64,000 nt of DNA, taken from positions 2,480,001 through 2,544,000 of the forward strand of contig NZ_CP037864.1 in NCBI RefSeq assembly GCF_004353845.1, in the 5' to 3' direction. Positions 24,945 through 33,502 of the stretch are shown piece after piece. The stretch is from Citrobacter arsenatis. Its GTDB lineage: Bacteria; Pseudomonadota; Gammaproteobacteria; Enterobacterales; Enterobacteriaceae. The notes under the pieces are model-generated. The model did not search any database and was not told where the DNA came from. It saw nothing but the letters and a program-made list of their open reading frames with translations. A program made the translations under genes and the position numbers. Each line of letters begins with the position of its first letter. The first letter of the stretch is position 1.

Positions 24945-26264
24945 TTAATGCTGTTGTGCCTGATTCATGCACAACGCGTCATACTCGCTGTCAACGATGG
25001 GTTCTACTTTGCCCATTAAAAACAGGTAATTCAAGATACCTAGTACGACGAGTGCCGCAGAAAACACCAAGGCCCACGTAAATGATCCCGTGGCGGCTAC
25101 GATTGCACCAGTAATAATCGGGCCGACTGCGCCGCCCATGTTTGAGACGGTATTCTGTAACCCGGCAACAATTGACACGCTGTTTTTGGGGGCAACATCG
25201 CCTGGTAATGCCCAGACCTGTGAGGCAGCGACGGTAGTTCCTGATTTAGCCACACACAGTAAAAAGACAGTCATAAAAACGGAGTCAGTAAAGGGGGCAA
25301 AACCAATACATAAAGCCATCAATAAACCAATGGTCAGGAATAATTTTCTTGTAGCGGTGAGCGATAATATCCGTTTATGTACCATGCGATCCGACGCCCA
25401 ACCTGCGAAAACTTCAATCACCATTCCGCAAAGTAATGGAAGGGCCGCGACCATACCCATTTTGATAAAATCCATGCCTTTGTCTTTTACCAGATAGGTC
25501 GGCAACCAGGTAATAAAGAAATACGAGGTGTAATTGATGGTGAAAAAACCGATACACATTGCCCAGATATTGCGATAGCGTAGCAACTTATACCATCGCA
25601 TGGGTAATACAGATTTATCACCATGTTTTTGTTTTTGCCCCTCGCGAATATGTTTCACTTCCGCTTGACTGATTTTTTTGTGATCTTCCGGGTTTTCGGT
25701 ATAAATAAAATACCACGCAATGACCCATAAAATTCCCACGCTACCAATAATAAGAAACGTTAGTCGCCAGTCGAATTGATAAATCATCCAGACAATCAGC
25801 GGCATGGCGACGGCTCCGCCGAATTTTGAGGCGCTGTCAAACAATCCAGAAACAGTAGCTCGTTCTCTGTCAGGGAACCATCGTGCGGCGATCCCCGCAT
25901 TGCTTGGATAGGCAGCGGCTTCACCTACGCCTAAAGCCAGTCTGAGTGCCAGCAACGACTTAAAACCAGTGGCCAGCCCCATCATTGATGTGGCGATTGA
26001 CCACCACGCTACGGCAATGCCTAGACCTTTTTTCTGGCCGAAGCGATCGGCGAACCAACCTGCAGGTATTTGCAATAAGGAGTATGACCAAAAGAATGCT
26101 GCCATTATAAACCCCATCATTTCGGGATCGAGTTTAAGCTCATCAATAAGATGAGGAGCAGCAGCTGATAATACCGTTCGGTCAATATAGTTAATTGCAA
26201 TAGCAAGCCACATTAATCCCGCAATCCACCAGCGAATTCGGGATTTTTCAGCAAAGTTATTCAT
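24945..26264 (-). CDS. MFS anion:cation symporter-family transporter (sugar-acid type)
   Basis: A 439-residue protein with twelve helices and the ACS-family start pattern RWWIAGLMWLAIAINYIDRTVLSAAAPHL, as in the hexuronate, glucarate and galactonate permeases. The loop WFADRFGQKKGLGIAV is motif A. It is the last gene of a four-gene minus-strand operon encoding a hydroxyacid dehydrogenase, an aldolase-family enzyme and an Fe-alcohol dehydrogenase, so it most likely imports the acid sugar consumed by this cluster. The precise substrate is not readable from sequence. Confidence 0.88.
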   Translation of the reverse strand: MNNFAEKSRIRWWIAGLMWLAIAINYIDRTVLSAAAPHLIDELKLDPEMMGFIMAAFFWSYSLLQIPAGWFADRFGQKKGLGIAVAWWSIATSMMGLATGFKSLLALRLALGVGEAAAYPSNAGIAARWFPDRERATVSGLFDSASKFGGAVAMPLIVWMIYQFDWRLTFLIIGSVGILWVIAWYFIYTENPEDHKKISQAEVKHIREGQKQKHGDKSVLPMRWYKLLRYRNIWAMCIGFFTINYTSYFFITWLPTYLVKDKGMDFIKMGMVAALPLLCGMVIEVFAGWASDRMVHKRILSLTATRKLFLTIGLLMALCIGFAPFTDSVFMTVFLLCVAKSGTTVAASQVWALPGDVAPKNSVSIVAGLQNTVSNMGGAVGPIITGAIVAATGSFTWALVFSAALVVLGILNYLFLMGKVEPIVDSEYDALCMNQAQQH

Positions 26265-26325
26265 ATATTTGGCCCATGGTAGATGTGTATTATTTTAGTA
26301 TAAAGGGTACATTTTTACCGTTCTT

Positions 26326-27276
26326 TTAGAGTGAGTTCATAATGTTTTGCGGCTTCTGCTTATGTATGACGCACGCTATAATATTGTGTACACATTGCTC
26401 TCCAATATTGCTTACCGCACCTTCGGTATATCCTGCGATGTGTGCTGTCGGAATAAAATTTTCCAGGGCAAACAAAGGATGCGCATTGCAGGGCTCCTGT
26501 ATAAAGACATCGGCGGCTGCACCTTTAATAACGCCCTGAGTCAGCGCCTGGAACAGATCATCTTCATTAACGACCCCACCACGTGAAACATTGATCAAAT
26601 AGCTGCTTTTCTTCATTTTCTGCATGCGTGCAAAATCAAAGAGATTTTTTGTTTCAGGGGTTAGTGGGGTATGGAGGGTAATAAAATCACTGTTTTCTGT
26701 TAAAGTATCTATCGAGACATACTCAATACAATTTGCTTTGGCGAACGACTTATCCTGCCAGGCATCATGAGCCAGTACGCGCATGTTGAAACCGCGAGCG
26801 CGCAGTGCGACCTGTTTACCTATATTTCCCAACCCAATAATACCGATGGTCTTGCCATAGACATCAGAGGCGAAAATACGTGGCCAGTTTCCGGTGCGAG
26901 TTTGCTCAATTGCACTGGGCAATTGACGCGCACAATTGAGGATTAATGAAAAAGCAAAATCGGCCACTGCATGTTTATTGGCATCTGGCACATTGGTAAC
27001 GTAAATGCCTTTCTCCCTGGTAACACCCAGATCGATGTTGTCGACCCCTACGCCATGCTTACAGACGATTTTCAGTTGAGGGGCGGCTGCCAGCAATTCA
27101 GCATTAACCTCTGTGAAGGCAACGATCATCGCCACTGTGTCCGCAAGATATGGTTCGAGTTCTTTTAGTCCTATATCCGCGGGGAGCATAATTAATTTAA
27201 GTCCCACATCCTGCAGTTGCTTGATTGGTTGCCGATCGTATTTGGCAAATGATGGTGAAGTACAGATGATGTTCAT
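26326..27276 (-). CDS. D-2-hydroxyacid dehydrogenase (SerA-like)
   Basis: A 316-residue NAD-dependent dehydrogenase. It carries the Rossmann motif GLGNIGKQVALRARG (about residues 147-161), the catalytic arginine in NVSRGGVVNEDDL, the glutamate in VFIQEPCNAHPL and the histidine in HIAGYTEGA. The family includes phosphoglycerate dehydrogenase and glyoxylate/hydroxypyruvate reductases; a C-terminal ACT domain is absent. Its neighbours suggest it oxidises a sugar acid or reduces a 2-keto acid in the same pathway. Confidence 0.85.
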   Translation of the reverse strand: MNIICTSPSFAKYDRQPIKQLQDVGLKLIMLPADIGLKELEPYLADTVAMIVAFTEVNAELLAAAPQLKIVCKHGVGVDNIDLGVTREKGIYVTNVPDANKHAVADFAFSLILNCARQLPSAIEQTRTGNWPRIFASDVYGKTIGIIGLGNIGKQVALRARGFNMRVLAHDAWQDKSFAKANCIEYVSIDTLTENSDFITLHTPLTPETKNLFDFARMQKMKKSSYLINVSRGGVVNEDDLFQALTQGVIKGAAADVFIQEPCNAHPLFALENFIPTAHIAGYTEGAVSNIGEQCVHNIIACVIHKQKPQNIMNSL

Positions 27277-27323
27277 AACACAATCCTGTTGGTTAGGCGG
27301 CGTTGCCGCCGCTGTAAAAGAGG

Positions 27324-28208
27324 TTATTGCAGATAGTTATTGATAATCTGTTGGATCTGTTTTTCCTGTTGCGCGTTAAACGTGACGGTGTAACGACTTG
27401 CACCTACCTCATAACCCATGATTTGTAATGCTTTTTTAACTGCGGCAGGGGAAAAAGCAACTTTATAGAGATCGGTTCGCAAACCCGTGACGCTTTCCTG
27501 AGCCTCATGCGATCCGGCAATATCACCGGTCTTGAATCGCGCCCAGATAGCGTTAATTTCTTTCGGTGCCACGTTCGCCAGACCAGAAATACAGGCAGAA
27601 CAACCGTCAACGAATCCCTGGTGAATCAGCGAATCCGGCCCATTCAACACATCAAAACCTTCGATATCTTTGACGGCGTCAAGGAATCCTCCGAGGCTTT
27701 CATAGCTACCCGCGCTGTCTTTGATGCCAATGATGTTGGGATGCGCCGCCAGCACTTTTGCGGTTTCCGGTTCAATGGTGTTACCCGTACGTGCCGGGAT
27801 GTTATAGAGAAATACCGGCACCGATAGCGCGTCGGCAATCGCGGTATAGTGAGCGATCAGTTCCTGTTGCTTGAGCGGAACAAAATACGGGGTAATAACC
27901 GATACGGCATCGACGCCCAGTTTTTCTATTTGCTTGCCCAGACGAATGGTTTCACGGGTTGATATTTCACCGATATGCGCCACCACGTTTGCCCGCCCAG
28001 CAACTTCCTCAACGCAGGTACGGGTCACCGCTATTTTTTCTTCCTCGTTAAGCACAAAAAACTCGCCATTGGTGCCGCCGCAGAAAATACCGTTGCCGGC
28101 GTTTAGCTGGCGATTCACCTGGTTTCTGAGTTCGGTGAGGTTTAGCGCCCCTTCGCTGTCAAAGGGGGTAACGATTGCCGTCAGTACACCACAGATTCTC
28201 TTACTCAT
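27324..28208 (-). CDS. DapA-family class I aldolase/dehydratase
   Basis: A 294-residue TIM-barrel enzyme of the dihydrodipicolinate synthase/N-acetylneuraminate lyase superfamily. GGTNGEFF replaces the GTTGE phosphate-pocket loop of true DapA. The catalytic tyrosine is in LYNIPARTGN and the Schiff-base lysine is in IIGIKDSAG (about residue 165). It is more like YagE/YjhH/KdgD-type 2-keto-3-deoxy sugar-acid enzymes than biosynthetic DapA. It overlaps the Fe-alcohol dehydrogenase stop by eight bases, so the two are translated together. Confidence 0.82.
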   Translation of the reverse strand: MSKRICGVLTAIVTPFDSEGALNLTELRNQVNRQLNAGNGIFCGGTNGEFFVLNEEEKIAVTRTCVEEVAGRANVVAHIGEISTRETIRLGKQIEKLGVDAVSVITPYFVPLKQQELIAHYTAIADALSVPVFLYNIPARTGNTIEPETAKVLAAHPNIIGIKDSAGSYESLGGFLDAVKDIEGFDVLNGPDSLIHQGFVDGCSACISGLANVAPKEINAIWARFKTGDIAGSHEAQESVTGLRTDLYKVAFSPAAVKKALQIMGYEVGASRYTVTFNAQQEKQIQQIINNYLQ

Positions 28209-29370
28209 GATTCACTCCTTTGGTAATCAGTTCTGGAAATAGTGTTTGATAAATAGCCTTAACGTCGTCATGGCTTACCTGACAGGGCGCGTTGTTCATC
28301 AGACGTTTTACGTTAAGCGCGGCATCTGCCAGCGCGGAAAGGTCAGTGGACGGCACGCCAAGCGTTGCCAGGTTGTCGGGCAGGTTGAGCCGTTTCACGA
28401 GTGCGGAGAAGTACTCCACCAGCGCGAAAGATTTTTCTTCAGCGCTGAGTGTGCGATCGGCGTCAGGTAGCAGATCCCAGACCTGGGCAAATTTGTTGAC
28501 CGCGTGAGGGCGAACCACCTTCATGCAGGGTGCTAACAGAATCGCGTTAGCGACACCATGCGGGAGATGGTATCGACCCCCCAGGGGATAAGAGAGCGCA
28601 TGAACCAGATGTGTACCGGCGTGATTAATCGCCACACCGCCATAGTATGACGCCCACAGCATCTCCAGTTTGGCCAGTAAATTGTTCGGTTCATTGACCG
28701 ACGCTTCGATGTTTTTCAACAATTTCTGTAAACCGATGAGCGCAGCGTTGTCGCTGATCGGGTTGGCGATGGTTGCTGTAAAGCATTCAATCAGATGGCA
28801 GAGCGCGTCAATGCCGGTGGATGAGGCGATGTGCGCTGGCATGCTGGTGGTGAGTTCCGGTAGCAAGGCGACATAATCCGGCAGCAGTACCGGGGAGATG
28901 ATACCGACCTTGGTGTTTTGTTCTGGGATGGCCAGTATTGCGTTTGGGGTGGCTTCTGACCCCGTGCCAGCGGTGGCGGGGATAAGTACGGAGGTCACTC
29001 GGTGCAGTGGTTTCTCGCCTGCCAGCATGGCGTCAAGCGTCGGGGACGCAGGGTGACATAAAACGGAGAGCAGTTTCGCCACGTCCAGTACGCTACCGCC
29101 GCCAATACCAATCACCATTTCCACATTGAGGTCAGCCACGCGTTTGACGAGTGTACTGACGTCATGATGACCCGGCTCAGCAGGTACGTTATCAATCAGT
29201 GTCACCTGACGGCCATCATTAGCCAGCAGAGAACGGATCTGCGCTACCGCATCCAGTCGAACAATATTTGCATCAGTTACCAGCAGCAGCTGGCGTTTAC
29301 CACTCAGTAATGGCTCCAGTGCGGGGATGGCATGTGAACCGCTGATCACGGTGCTATTAATTGTTGCCAC
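28201..29370 (-). CDS. Iron-containing alcohol dehydrogenase family protein
   Basis: A 389-residue enzyme using the GTG start at 29370, which has CAGGAG six bases upstream; longer readings up to 29433 lack a comparable site. The NAD-binding GGGSVLDVAKLLSVL lies near residue 95 and metal-ligand regions include GIDALCHLIE and HLPHGVANAILL. Members of this family interconvert alcohols or 3-/4-hydroxy acids and aldehydes. As the first gene of the minus-strand operon, divergent from the kinase, it may process a hydroxy acid or an aldehyde released by the aldolase. Confidence 0.85.
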   Translation of the reverse strand: MATINSTVISGSHAIPALEPLLSGKRQLLLVTDANIVRLDAVAQIRSLLANDGRQVTLIDNVPAEPGHHDVSTLVKRVADLNVEMVIGIGGGSVLDVAKLLSVLCHPASPTLDAMLAGEKPLHRVTSVLIPATAGTGSEATPNAILAIPEQNTKVGIISPVLLPDYVALLPELTTSMPAHIASSTGIDALCHLIECFTATIANPISDNAALIGLQKLLKNIEASVNEPNNLLAKLEMLWASYYGGVAINHAGTHLVHALSYPLGGRYHLPHGVANAILLAPCMKVVRPHAVNKFAQVWDLLPDADRTLSAEEKSFALVEYFSALVKRLNLPDNLATLGVPSTDLSALADAALNVKRLMNNAPCQVSHDDVKAIYQTLFPELITKGVNHE

Positions 29371-29468
29371 AACATTCTCCTGTTGTTTGAGTGATTGAAT
29401 TCGCTCACTGTGATTCAGGAACGATGACATCATGGGCTAAATTTATAATTTATCTCGGAACTGAATAA

Positions 29469-29484
29469 CTTGAGCTTGCTCACA
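29469..29484 (+). promoter_or_regulatory. Candidate CRP site in the divergent control region
   Basis: CTTGA-GCTTGC-TCACA fits the CRP consensus TGTGA-N6-TCACA in its right half. It lies between the divergent alcohol dehydrogenase and kinase genes, where catabolite control would be expected. The ten-base word GTGATTGAAT occurs twice nearby (29391-29400 and 29496-29505), and AATCA-ATTG-TGATT (29488-29501) is a small palindrome; these are candidate sites for the DeoR-type regulator. Confidence 0.4.
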
Positions 29485-29541
29485 TTTAATCAATTGTGAT
29501 TGAATATAATCATTAACAACATACAACGACCCGGAGCAGGG

Positions 29542-30786
29542 ATGAGTAAACATGTAGCAAGACCGCAAATCCTGGTTATCGCCGATGACTTTACCGGGGG
29601 GAATGATGCGGGGGTCAGCCTGGCGCTGACGGGAATGACGGTGAATGTCGCCTTCACGTTGCCTTGCACCGAGGAGACCGACGTACTGGTCGTTAACAGC
29701 GATAGCCGAGCGCTGGATGCACCGCAGGCAGCAGCCCGTGTAAATGCTTTAGCGCTCGCCTGTCATGCCGATCCGCGGGCACTGTGGGTAAAGAAAATGG
29801 ACTCCACTTTACGTGGTAACCCTGGGGCTGAAGTGGATGCGCTTATGCAGGTAACGGGTAAAAAACTGGCCATTGTTGCGCCGGCTTTTCCCCAGGCAGG
29901 CCGGACAACTGAACAGGGCCTTTGCCTTATCAATGGTGTCCCGGTAAGCCAAACGGAATTTGCCAGCGATCCGAAAACCCCGGTAGTCAGCGCTGATATT
30001 TGTGCGGTACTTCAGGCACAAACCGCCATTAAATGTCGGGCTATGTCACTGAGTGACTGTCTACAACACCTGAACGAGGCTGCCCCTGATTTGCCACAAA
30101 TATGGGTAGTTGATGCGCAGAGTAATGGGGATCTCGATGCCATTGTTGTTGCCGCAATGGAGCGAAATAATTCACCGCTGTTGGTGGGGGCAGCTGGAAT
30201 CTGTGACGCACTGGCTCGCCGTGTTCAGACGGTATCTTCCCGGCGTTTACTGGCGATTGTGGGATCAATGAGTGAAATTGCTCAACGCCAGATTGCTGTC
30301 GTGTGCAGGGATCCGCAGGTCGAGGCGGTATTCATTGATATCGAAAATGTGTTCGAAGGGGCAATGTCCAGGTATGTCGCTCGCATCATTGACGTTCTGG
30401 CATCCGGTAAACACTGCATTGTTCACACCTGTACTGATGATGATGCGCGGCACCATATTCCACACCTGTGCGCACGCTGGCAGGTGAGTCGCGCTCAGTT
30501 GGGTGAACAAATCTGCCAGTTCCTTGGGCAACTTACCCGACAGGTTTTAGATGATGTCTCACCCGCTGCGCTGTATCTCTCCGGTGGCGATGTTGCCATG
30601 GCGGTTGCTGAAGCGTTGGGAGCAACAGGGTTTCGTATTACCGACCGTGTGGCCCTGTGCGTGCCGTATGGCCATTTTGTTGGCGGTTACTGGCAGCACC
30701 CGGTTATGACAAAGGCAGGCGGATTCGGAGACGAAACGACGTTGAGTCAGGTTTTGAATTATGTTGAGGAGAAAATGAGTGAATAA
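29542..30786 (+). CDS. Four-carbon acid sugar kinase (DUF1537 family)
   Basis: A 414-residue kinase. The N-terminal substrate-binding half carries IADDFTGGNDAG (residues 13-24) and KKMDSTLRGNPGAE; the C-terminal nucleotide-binding half carries the glycine-rich LSGGDVAMAV and TKAGGFGDETTL. Characterised members (OtnK, DtnK) phosphorylate D-erythronate, L-threonate or D-threonate on C4. The ATG at 29542 follows GGAGCAGG; the upstream ATG at 29500 would add 14 residues without a good site. It overlaps pdxA2 (stop and GTG start interleaved), the pairing known for D-threonate breakdown. Confidence 0.9.
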   Translation: MSKHVARPQILVIADDFTGGNDAGVSLALTGMTVNVAFTLPCTEETDVLVVNSDSRALDAPQAAARVNALALACHADPRALWVKKMDSTLRGNPGAEVDALMQVTGKKLAIVAPAFPQAGRTTEQGLCLINGVPVSQTEFASDPKTPVVSADICAVLQAQTAIKCRAMSLSDCLQHLNEAAPDLPQIWVVDAQSNGDLDAIVVAAMERNNSPLLVGAAGICDALARRVQTVSSRRLLAIVGSMSEIAQRQIAVVCRDPQVEAVFIDIENVFEGAMSRYVARIIDVLASGKHCIVHTCTDDDARHHIPHLCARWQVSRAQLGEQICQFLGQLTRQVLDDVSPAALYLSGGDVAMAVAEALGATGFRITDRVALCVPYGHFVGGYWQHPVMTKAGGFGDETTLSQVLNYVEEKMSE

Positions 30787-31765
30787 CACTATTGCGGTAA
30801 CTATGGGCGATCCGGCGGGCATTGGACCGGAGATCATTCTTAAATCACTGGCGGAGGGCGAACTTTCTGGCGCGCCGGTCATTGTTGTGGGATGCGCCCA
30901 AACGCTGCGTCGCATCCAGTCATTAAATGTCACCCCGCCAGCGGAACTTCGGGTGATTGATAACGTATCCCAGGCACAATTCGCAGCGGGTGTTATCAAC
31001 GTGATTGATGAGCCACTCGCCGACCCGGCATCTCTTGAACCCGGTGTGGTGCAAGCGCAGGCCGGAGATCTGGCTTATCGCTGTATCAAACGAGCCACGG
31101 CATTGGCGCTGAGTGGAGAAGTGAAAGCGATAGCCACTGCGCCATTGAATAAAGAAGCGTTACATATGGCTGGTCATCATTATCCCGGTCATACCGAGTT
31201 ACTGGCGCAACTGACCAACAGCAAAGATTACGCGATGGTGCTGTATACCGATCAGCTCAAAGTTATTCACGTCACCACTCACATCGCCCTGCGCAAATTT
31301 CTGGATACGCTCAGCGAACAGCGGGTGAAAACTGTTATTCAGGTAGCACATGACTTCCTGCGTCGCGTCGGATATGAAAATCCGCGTATTGCGGTGGCGG
31401 GTGTGAATCCCCACGCGGGTGAAAATGGCCTTTTTGGCGATGAAGAGATAACGGTTGTCGGACCCGCAGTCCAGGCAATGCAGGCGAAAGGACTGAACGT
31501 GACGGGACCATGCCCACCAGATACCGTATTTATGCAATGTCATGAAGGTATGTATGACATGGTGGTGGCGATGTATCACGATCAGGGCCACATTCCGCTA
31601 AAATTGTTGGGATTCTACGATGGGGTGAATATCACTGCTGGATTACCGTTTATTCGCACCTCTGCGGATCACGGTACGGCGTTTGATATTGCCTGGACAG
31701 GTAAAGCCAAGTCTGAGAGCATGGCGGTGTCCATCCAGTTAGCAATGCAAATTACGCGGGATTAA
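30779..31765 (+). CDS. pdxA2: 4-phospho-D-threonate/erythronate dehydrogenase PdxA2
   Basis: A 328-residue member of the PdxA family starting at GTG. All three metal-binding histidines are present: PGHTELL (about residue 140), MYHDQGHIPLK (about 265) and SADHGTAFDIA (about 293). In catabolic clusters PdxA2 oxidises and decarboxylates the 4-phosphate made by the DUF1537 kinase to dihydroxyacetone phosphate. Its location directly after the kinase, not in the pyridoxine gene neighbourhood, supports the catabolic role. Confidence 0.9.
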   Translation: MNNTIAVTMGDPAGIGPEIILKSLAEGELSGAPVIVVGCAQTLRRIQSLNVTPPAELRVIDNVSQAQFAAGVINVIDEPLADPASLEPGVVQAQAGDLAYRCIKRATALALSGEVKAIATAPLNKEALHMAGHHYPGHTELLAQLTNSKDYAMVLYTDQLKVIHVTTHIALRKFLDTLSEQRVKTVIQVAHDFLRRVGYENPRIAVAGVNPHAGENGLFGDEEITVVGPAVQAMQAKGLNVTGPCPPDTVFMQCHEGMYDMVVAMYHDQGHIPLKLLGFYDGVNITAGLPFIRTSADHGTAFDIAWTGKAKSESMAVSIQLAMQITRD

Positions 31766-31766
31766 A

Positions 31767-32528
31767 ATGAAGGGATATAATCGGTTAGAACAGATTATGG
31801 ATTATCTGAAAGGACATAATCTGGCGACGGTTGAGCAGCTTGTCGCTGTGACTCAGGCTTCTCCGGCAACCATTCGCCGTGACCTGATCAAGCTCGACCA
31901 GGAGGGTGTCATCAGCCGTACCCACGGTGGCGTCACGCTTAATCGGTTCATCCCTTCACAGCCTACTACCCATGAGAAAATGCAGCGTAGCCTGCAGGAA
32001 AAACAGGCTATCGCCAGCGCGGCGGCAGGTCTGGTGAAGGCAGGCGATGCTATTGTTCTGGATGCGGGGACGACAATGATTGAACTGGCTCGTCAGCTCA
32101 CCCATCTGCCGCTGCGGGTCATTACCAGCGATCTGCACATCGCACTTTTTCTCTCTGAATTTAAACAAATTGAAGTGACGATCATTGGCGGGCGAATTGA
32201 TGACTCCAGCCAGTCCTGCATCGGCGAGCATGGGCGTAAGCTGTTGCAGACCGTCTGGCCAGATATCGCGTTTTTAAGCTGTAACGGTTGGGATCTGGCG
32301 CGCGGGATCACCGCGCCGACGGAAGAAAAGGCCGGGGTAAAACGAGACCTGATAGCCAACGCCAGTCGCCGGGTACTGCTCGCAGACAGTTCAAAATATG
32401 GCGCGTGGTCATTGTTTAACGTTACCCACCTGAATGCGCTGACGGATATTGTGACCGATGCCCGGCTCAATGAGAACGTGCGCGAACAACTAGAACAGTT
32501 ACCCTGCCAACTGACGATTGCCGGTTAA
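31767..32528 (+). CDS. DeoR-family transcriptional regulator of the acid-sugar cluster
   Basis: A 253-residue regulator. The N-terminal helix-turn-helix (VEQLVAVTQASPATIRRDLIKLDQEGVISRTHGG, about residues 21-55) is the DeoR signature, and the C-terminal sugar-phosphate sensor contains LDAGTTMIELARQL and the TAPTEEKAGVKRDLI segment. The start codon follows the pdxA2 stop by one base, making it the third gene of the plus-strand operon. It probably controls both arms of the divergent cluster in response to a phosphorylated intermediate. Its 3' end overlaps the convergent ptrR by four bases. Confidence 0.9.
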   Translation: MKGYNRLEQIMDYLKGHNLATVEQLVAVTQASPATIRRDLIKLDQEGVISRTHGGVTLNRFIPSQPTTHEKMQRSLQEKQAIASAAAGLVKAGDAIVLDAGTTMIELARQLTHLPLRVITSDLHIALFLSEFKQIEVTIIGGRIDDSSQSCIGEHGRKLLQTVWPDIAFLSCNGWDLARGITAPTEEKAGVKRDLIANASRRVLLADSSKYGAWSLFNVTHLNALTDIVTDARLNENVREQLEQLPCQLTIAG

Positions 32529-33400
32529 TCCGTATCCTCCGGTAGCTGGGGGTTCAATACCTCAATAAACGCTTCCAGTTGCCTCGTCATTGCGCCTCTG
32601 CGCCAGACCAGCCACGTATTCAGCCAGCGCCAGTTTTCGCTTAGCGCCCAGGCATTGACCTGATGATGCCCTGGCATACTTTCCAGCATCGAACGCGGGA
32701 TCAGCGCGATACCCGCACCAGCAATAACGCAGGCCAGCATTCCGTGATACGACTCCATTTCATGAATAGTGCCGGGCATTGCGCGATCGGCATGAAACCA
32801 GCTTTCAAAATGACGGCGATAGGAACAGTTGGCGCGAAAGGCGTAAATATTGCAGCCATTAACGTCACTGGCCCGCTGGATGGGGGGATGACCGTGCGGC
32901 GTGACAATCATCATCTCTTCACGGTAGACCGGCATTCCTTCAAGGCCCGGATGGGTAATTGGACCGTCAACAAAGGCGGCGTTCAGCGCCCCGTCGAGCA
33001 CACCATCCAGCATTGTGCCTGAAGGCCCCGTCGCCAGCGCAAACTGAATTTTGGGATAACGCTGGTTATATTCCGCCAGCGTGGCAGGGATTCGCACAGC
33101 GGCGGTACTTTCCAGCGAGCCAAGAGAGAACAGCCCCTGGGGTTCATCACCAGCGACGACCATTCTCGCTTCCTCAACGAGCGCCAGGATCCGCTGGCTG
33201 TAGCGTAAAAAGTTGTGCCCGGATGGGGAAAGCCGCAGACGCTGGTTTTCACGAATAAACAGATCTACGCCAAGGTCGGCTTCAAGCTGGCGAATGCGGG
33301 TGGTGAGATTAGATGGCACGCGATGCACCTTCGCGGCGGCCTGCGTAATGCTGCCGGTCTCTGCGACGGCATTGAACATTTCCAGTTGCGTCAGATCCAT
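32525..33400 (-). CDS. ptrR: LysR-type regulator PtrR (YneJ)
   Basis: A 291-residue LysR protein whose helix-turn-helix begins MDLTQLEMFNAVAETGSITQAAAKVHRVPSNLTTRI, near-identical to E. coli YneJ/PtrR. In E. coli it controls the divergent sad (yneI) gene in putrescine and GABA use and also fnrS. The location next to sad is conserved. It ends in a four-base overlap with the DeoR gene, so the junction with the acquired cluster lies right at its stop codon. Confidence 0.95.
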   Translation of the reverse strand: MDLTQLEMFNAVAETGSITQAAAKVHRVPSNLTTRIRQLEADLGVDLFIRENQRLRLSPSGHNFLRYSQRILALVEEARMVVAGDEPQGLFSLGSLESTAAVRIPATLAEYNQRYPKIQFALATGPSGTMLDGVLDGALNAAFVDGPITHPGLEGMPVYREEMMIVTPHGHPPIQRASDVNGCNIYAFRANCSYRRHFESWFHADRAMPGTIHEMESYHGMLACVIAGAGIALIPRSMLESMPGHHQVNAWALSENWRWLNTWLVWRRGAMTRQLEAFIEVLNPQLPEDTD

Positions 33401-33502
33401 GTTTTTCTCTATTCGTGAATGGTGTGGTTAATATTATTCATTTTTCAGAAAGAGTAAATATGCGCATGATATAACCATACCCTGCGATAAAAAGAGGCAA
33501 TT

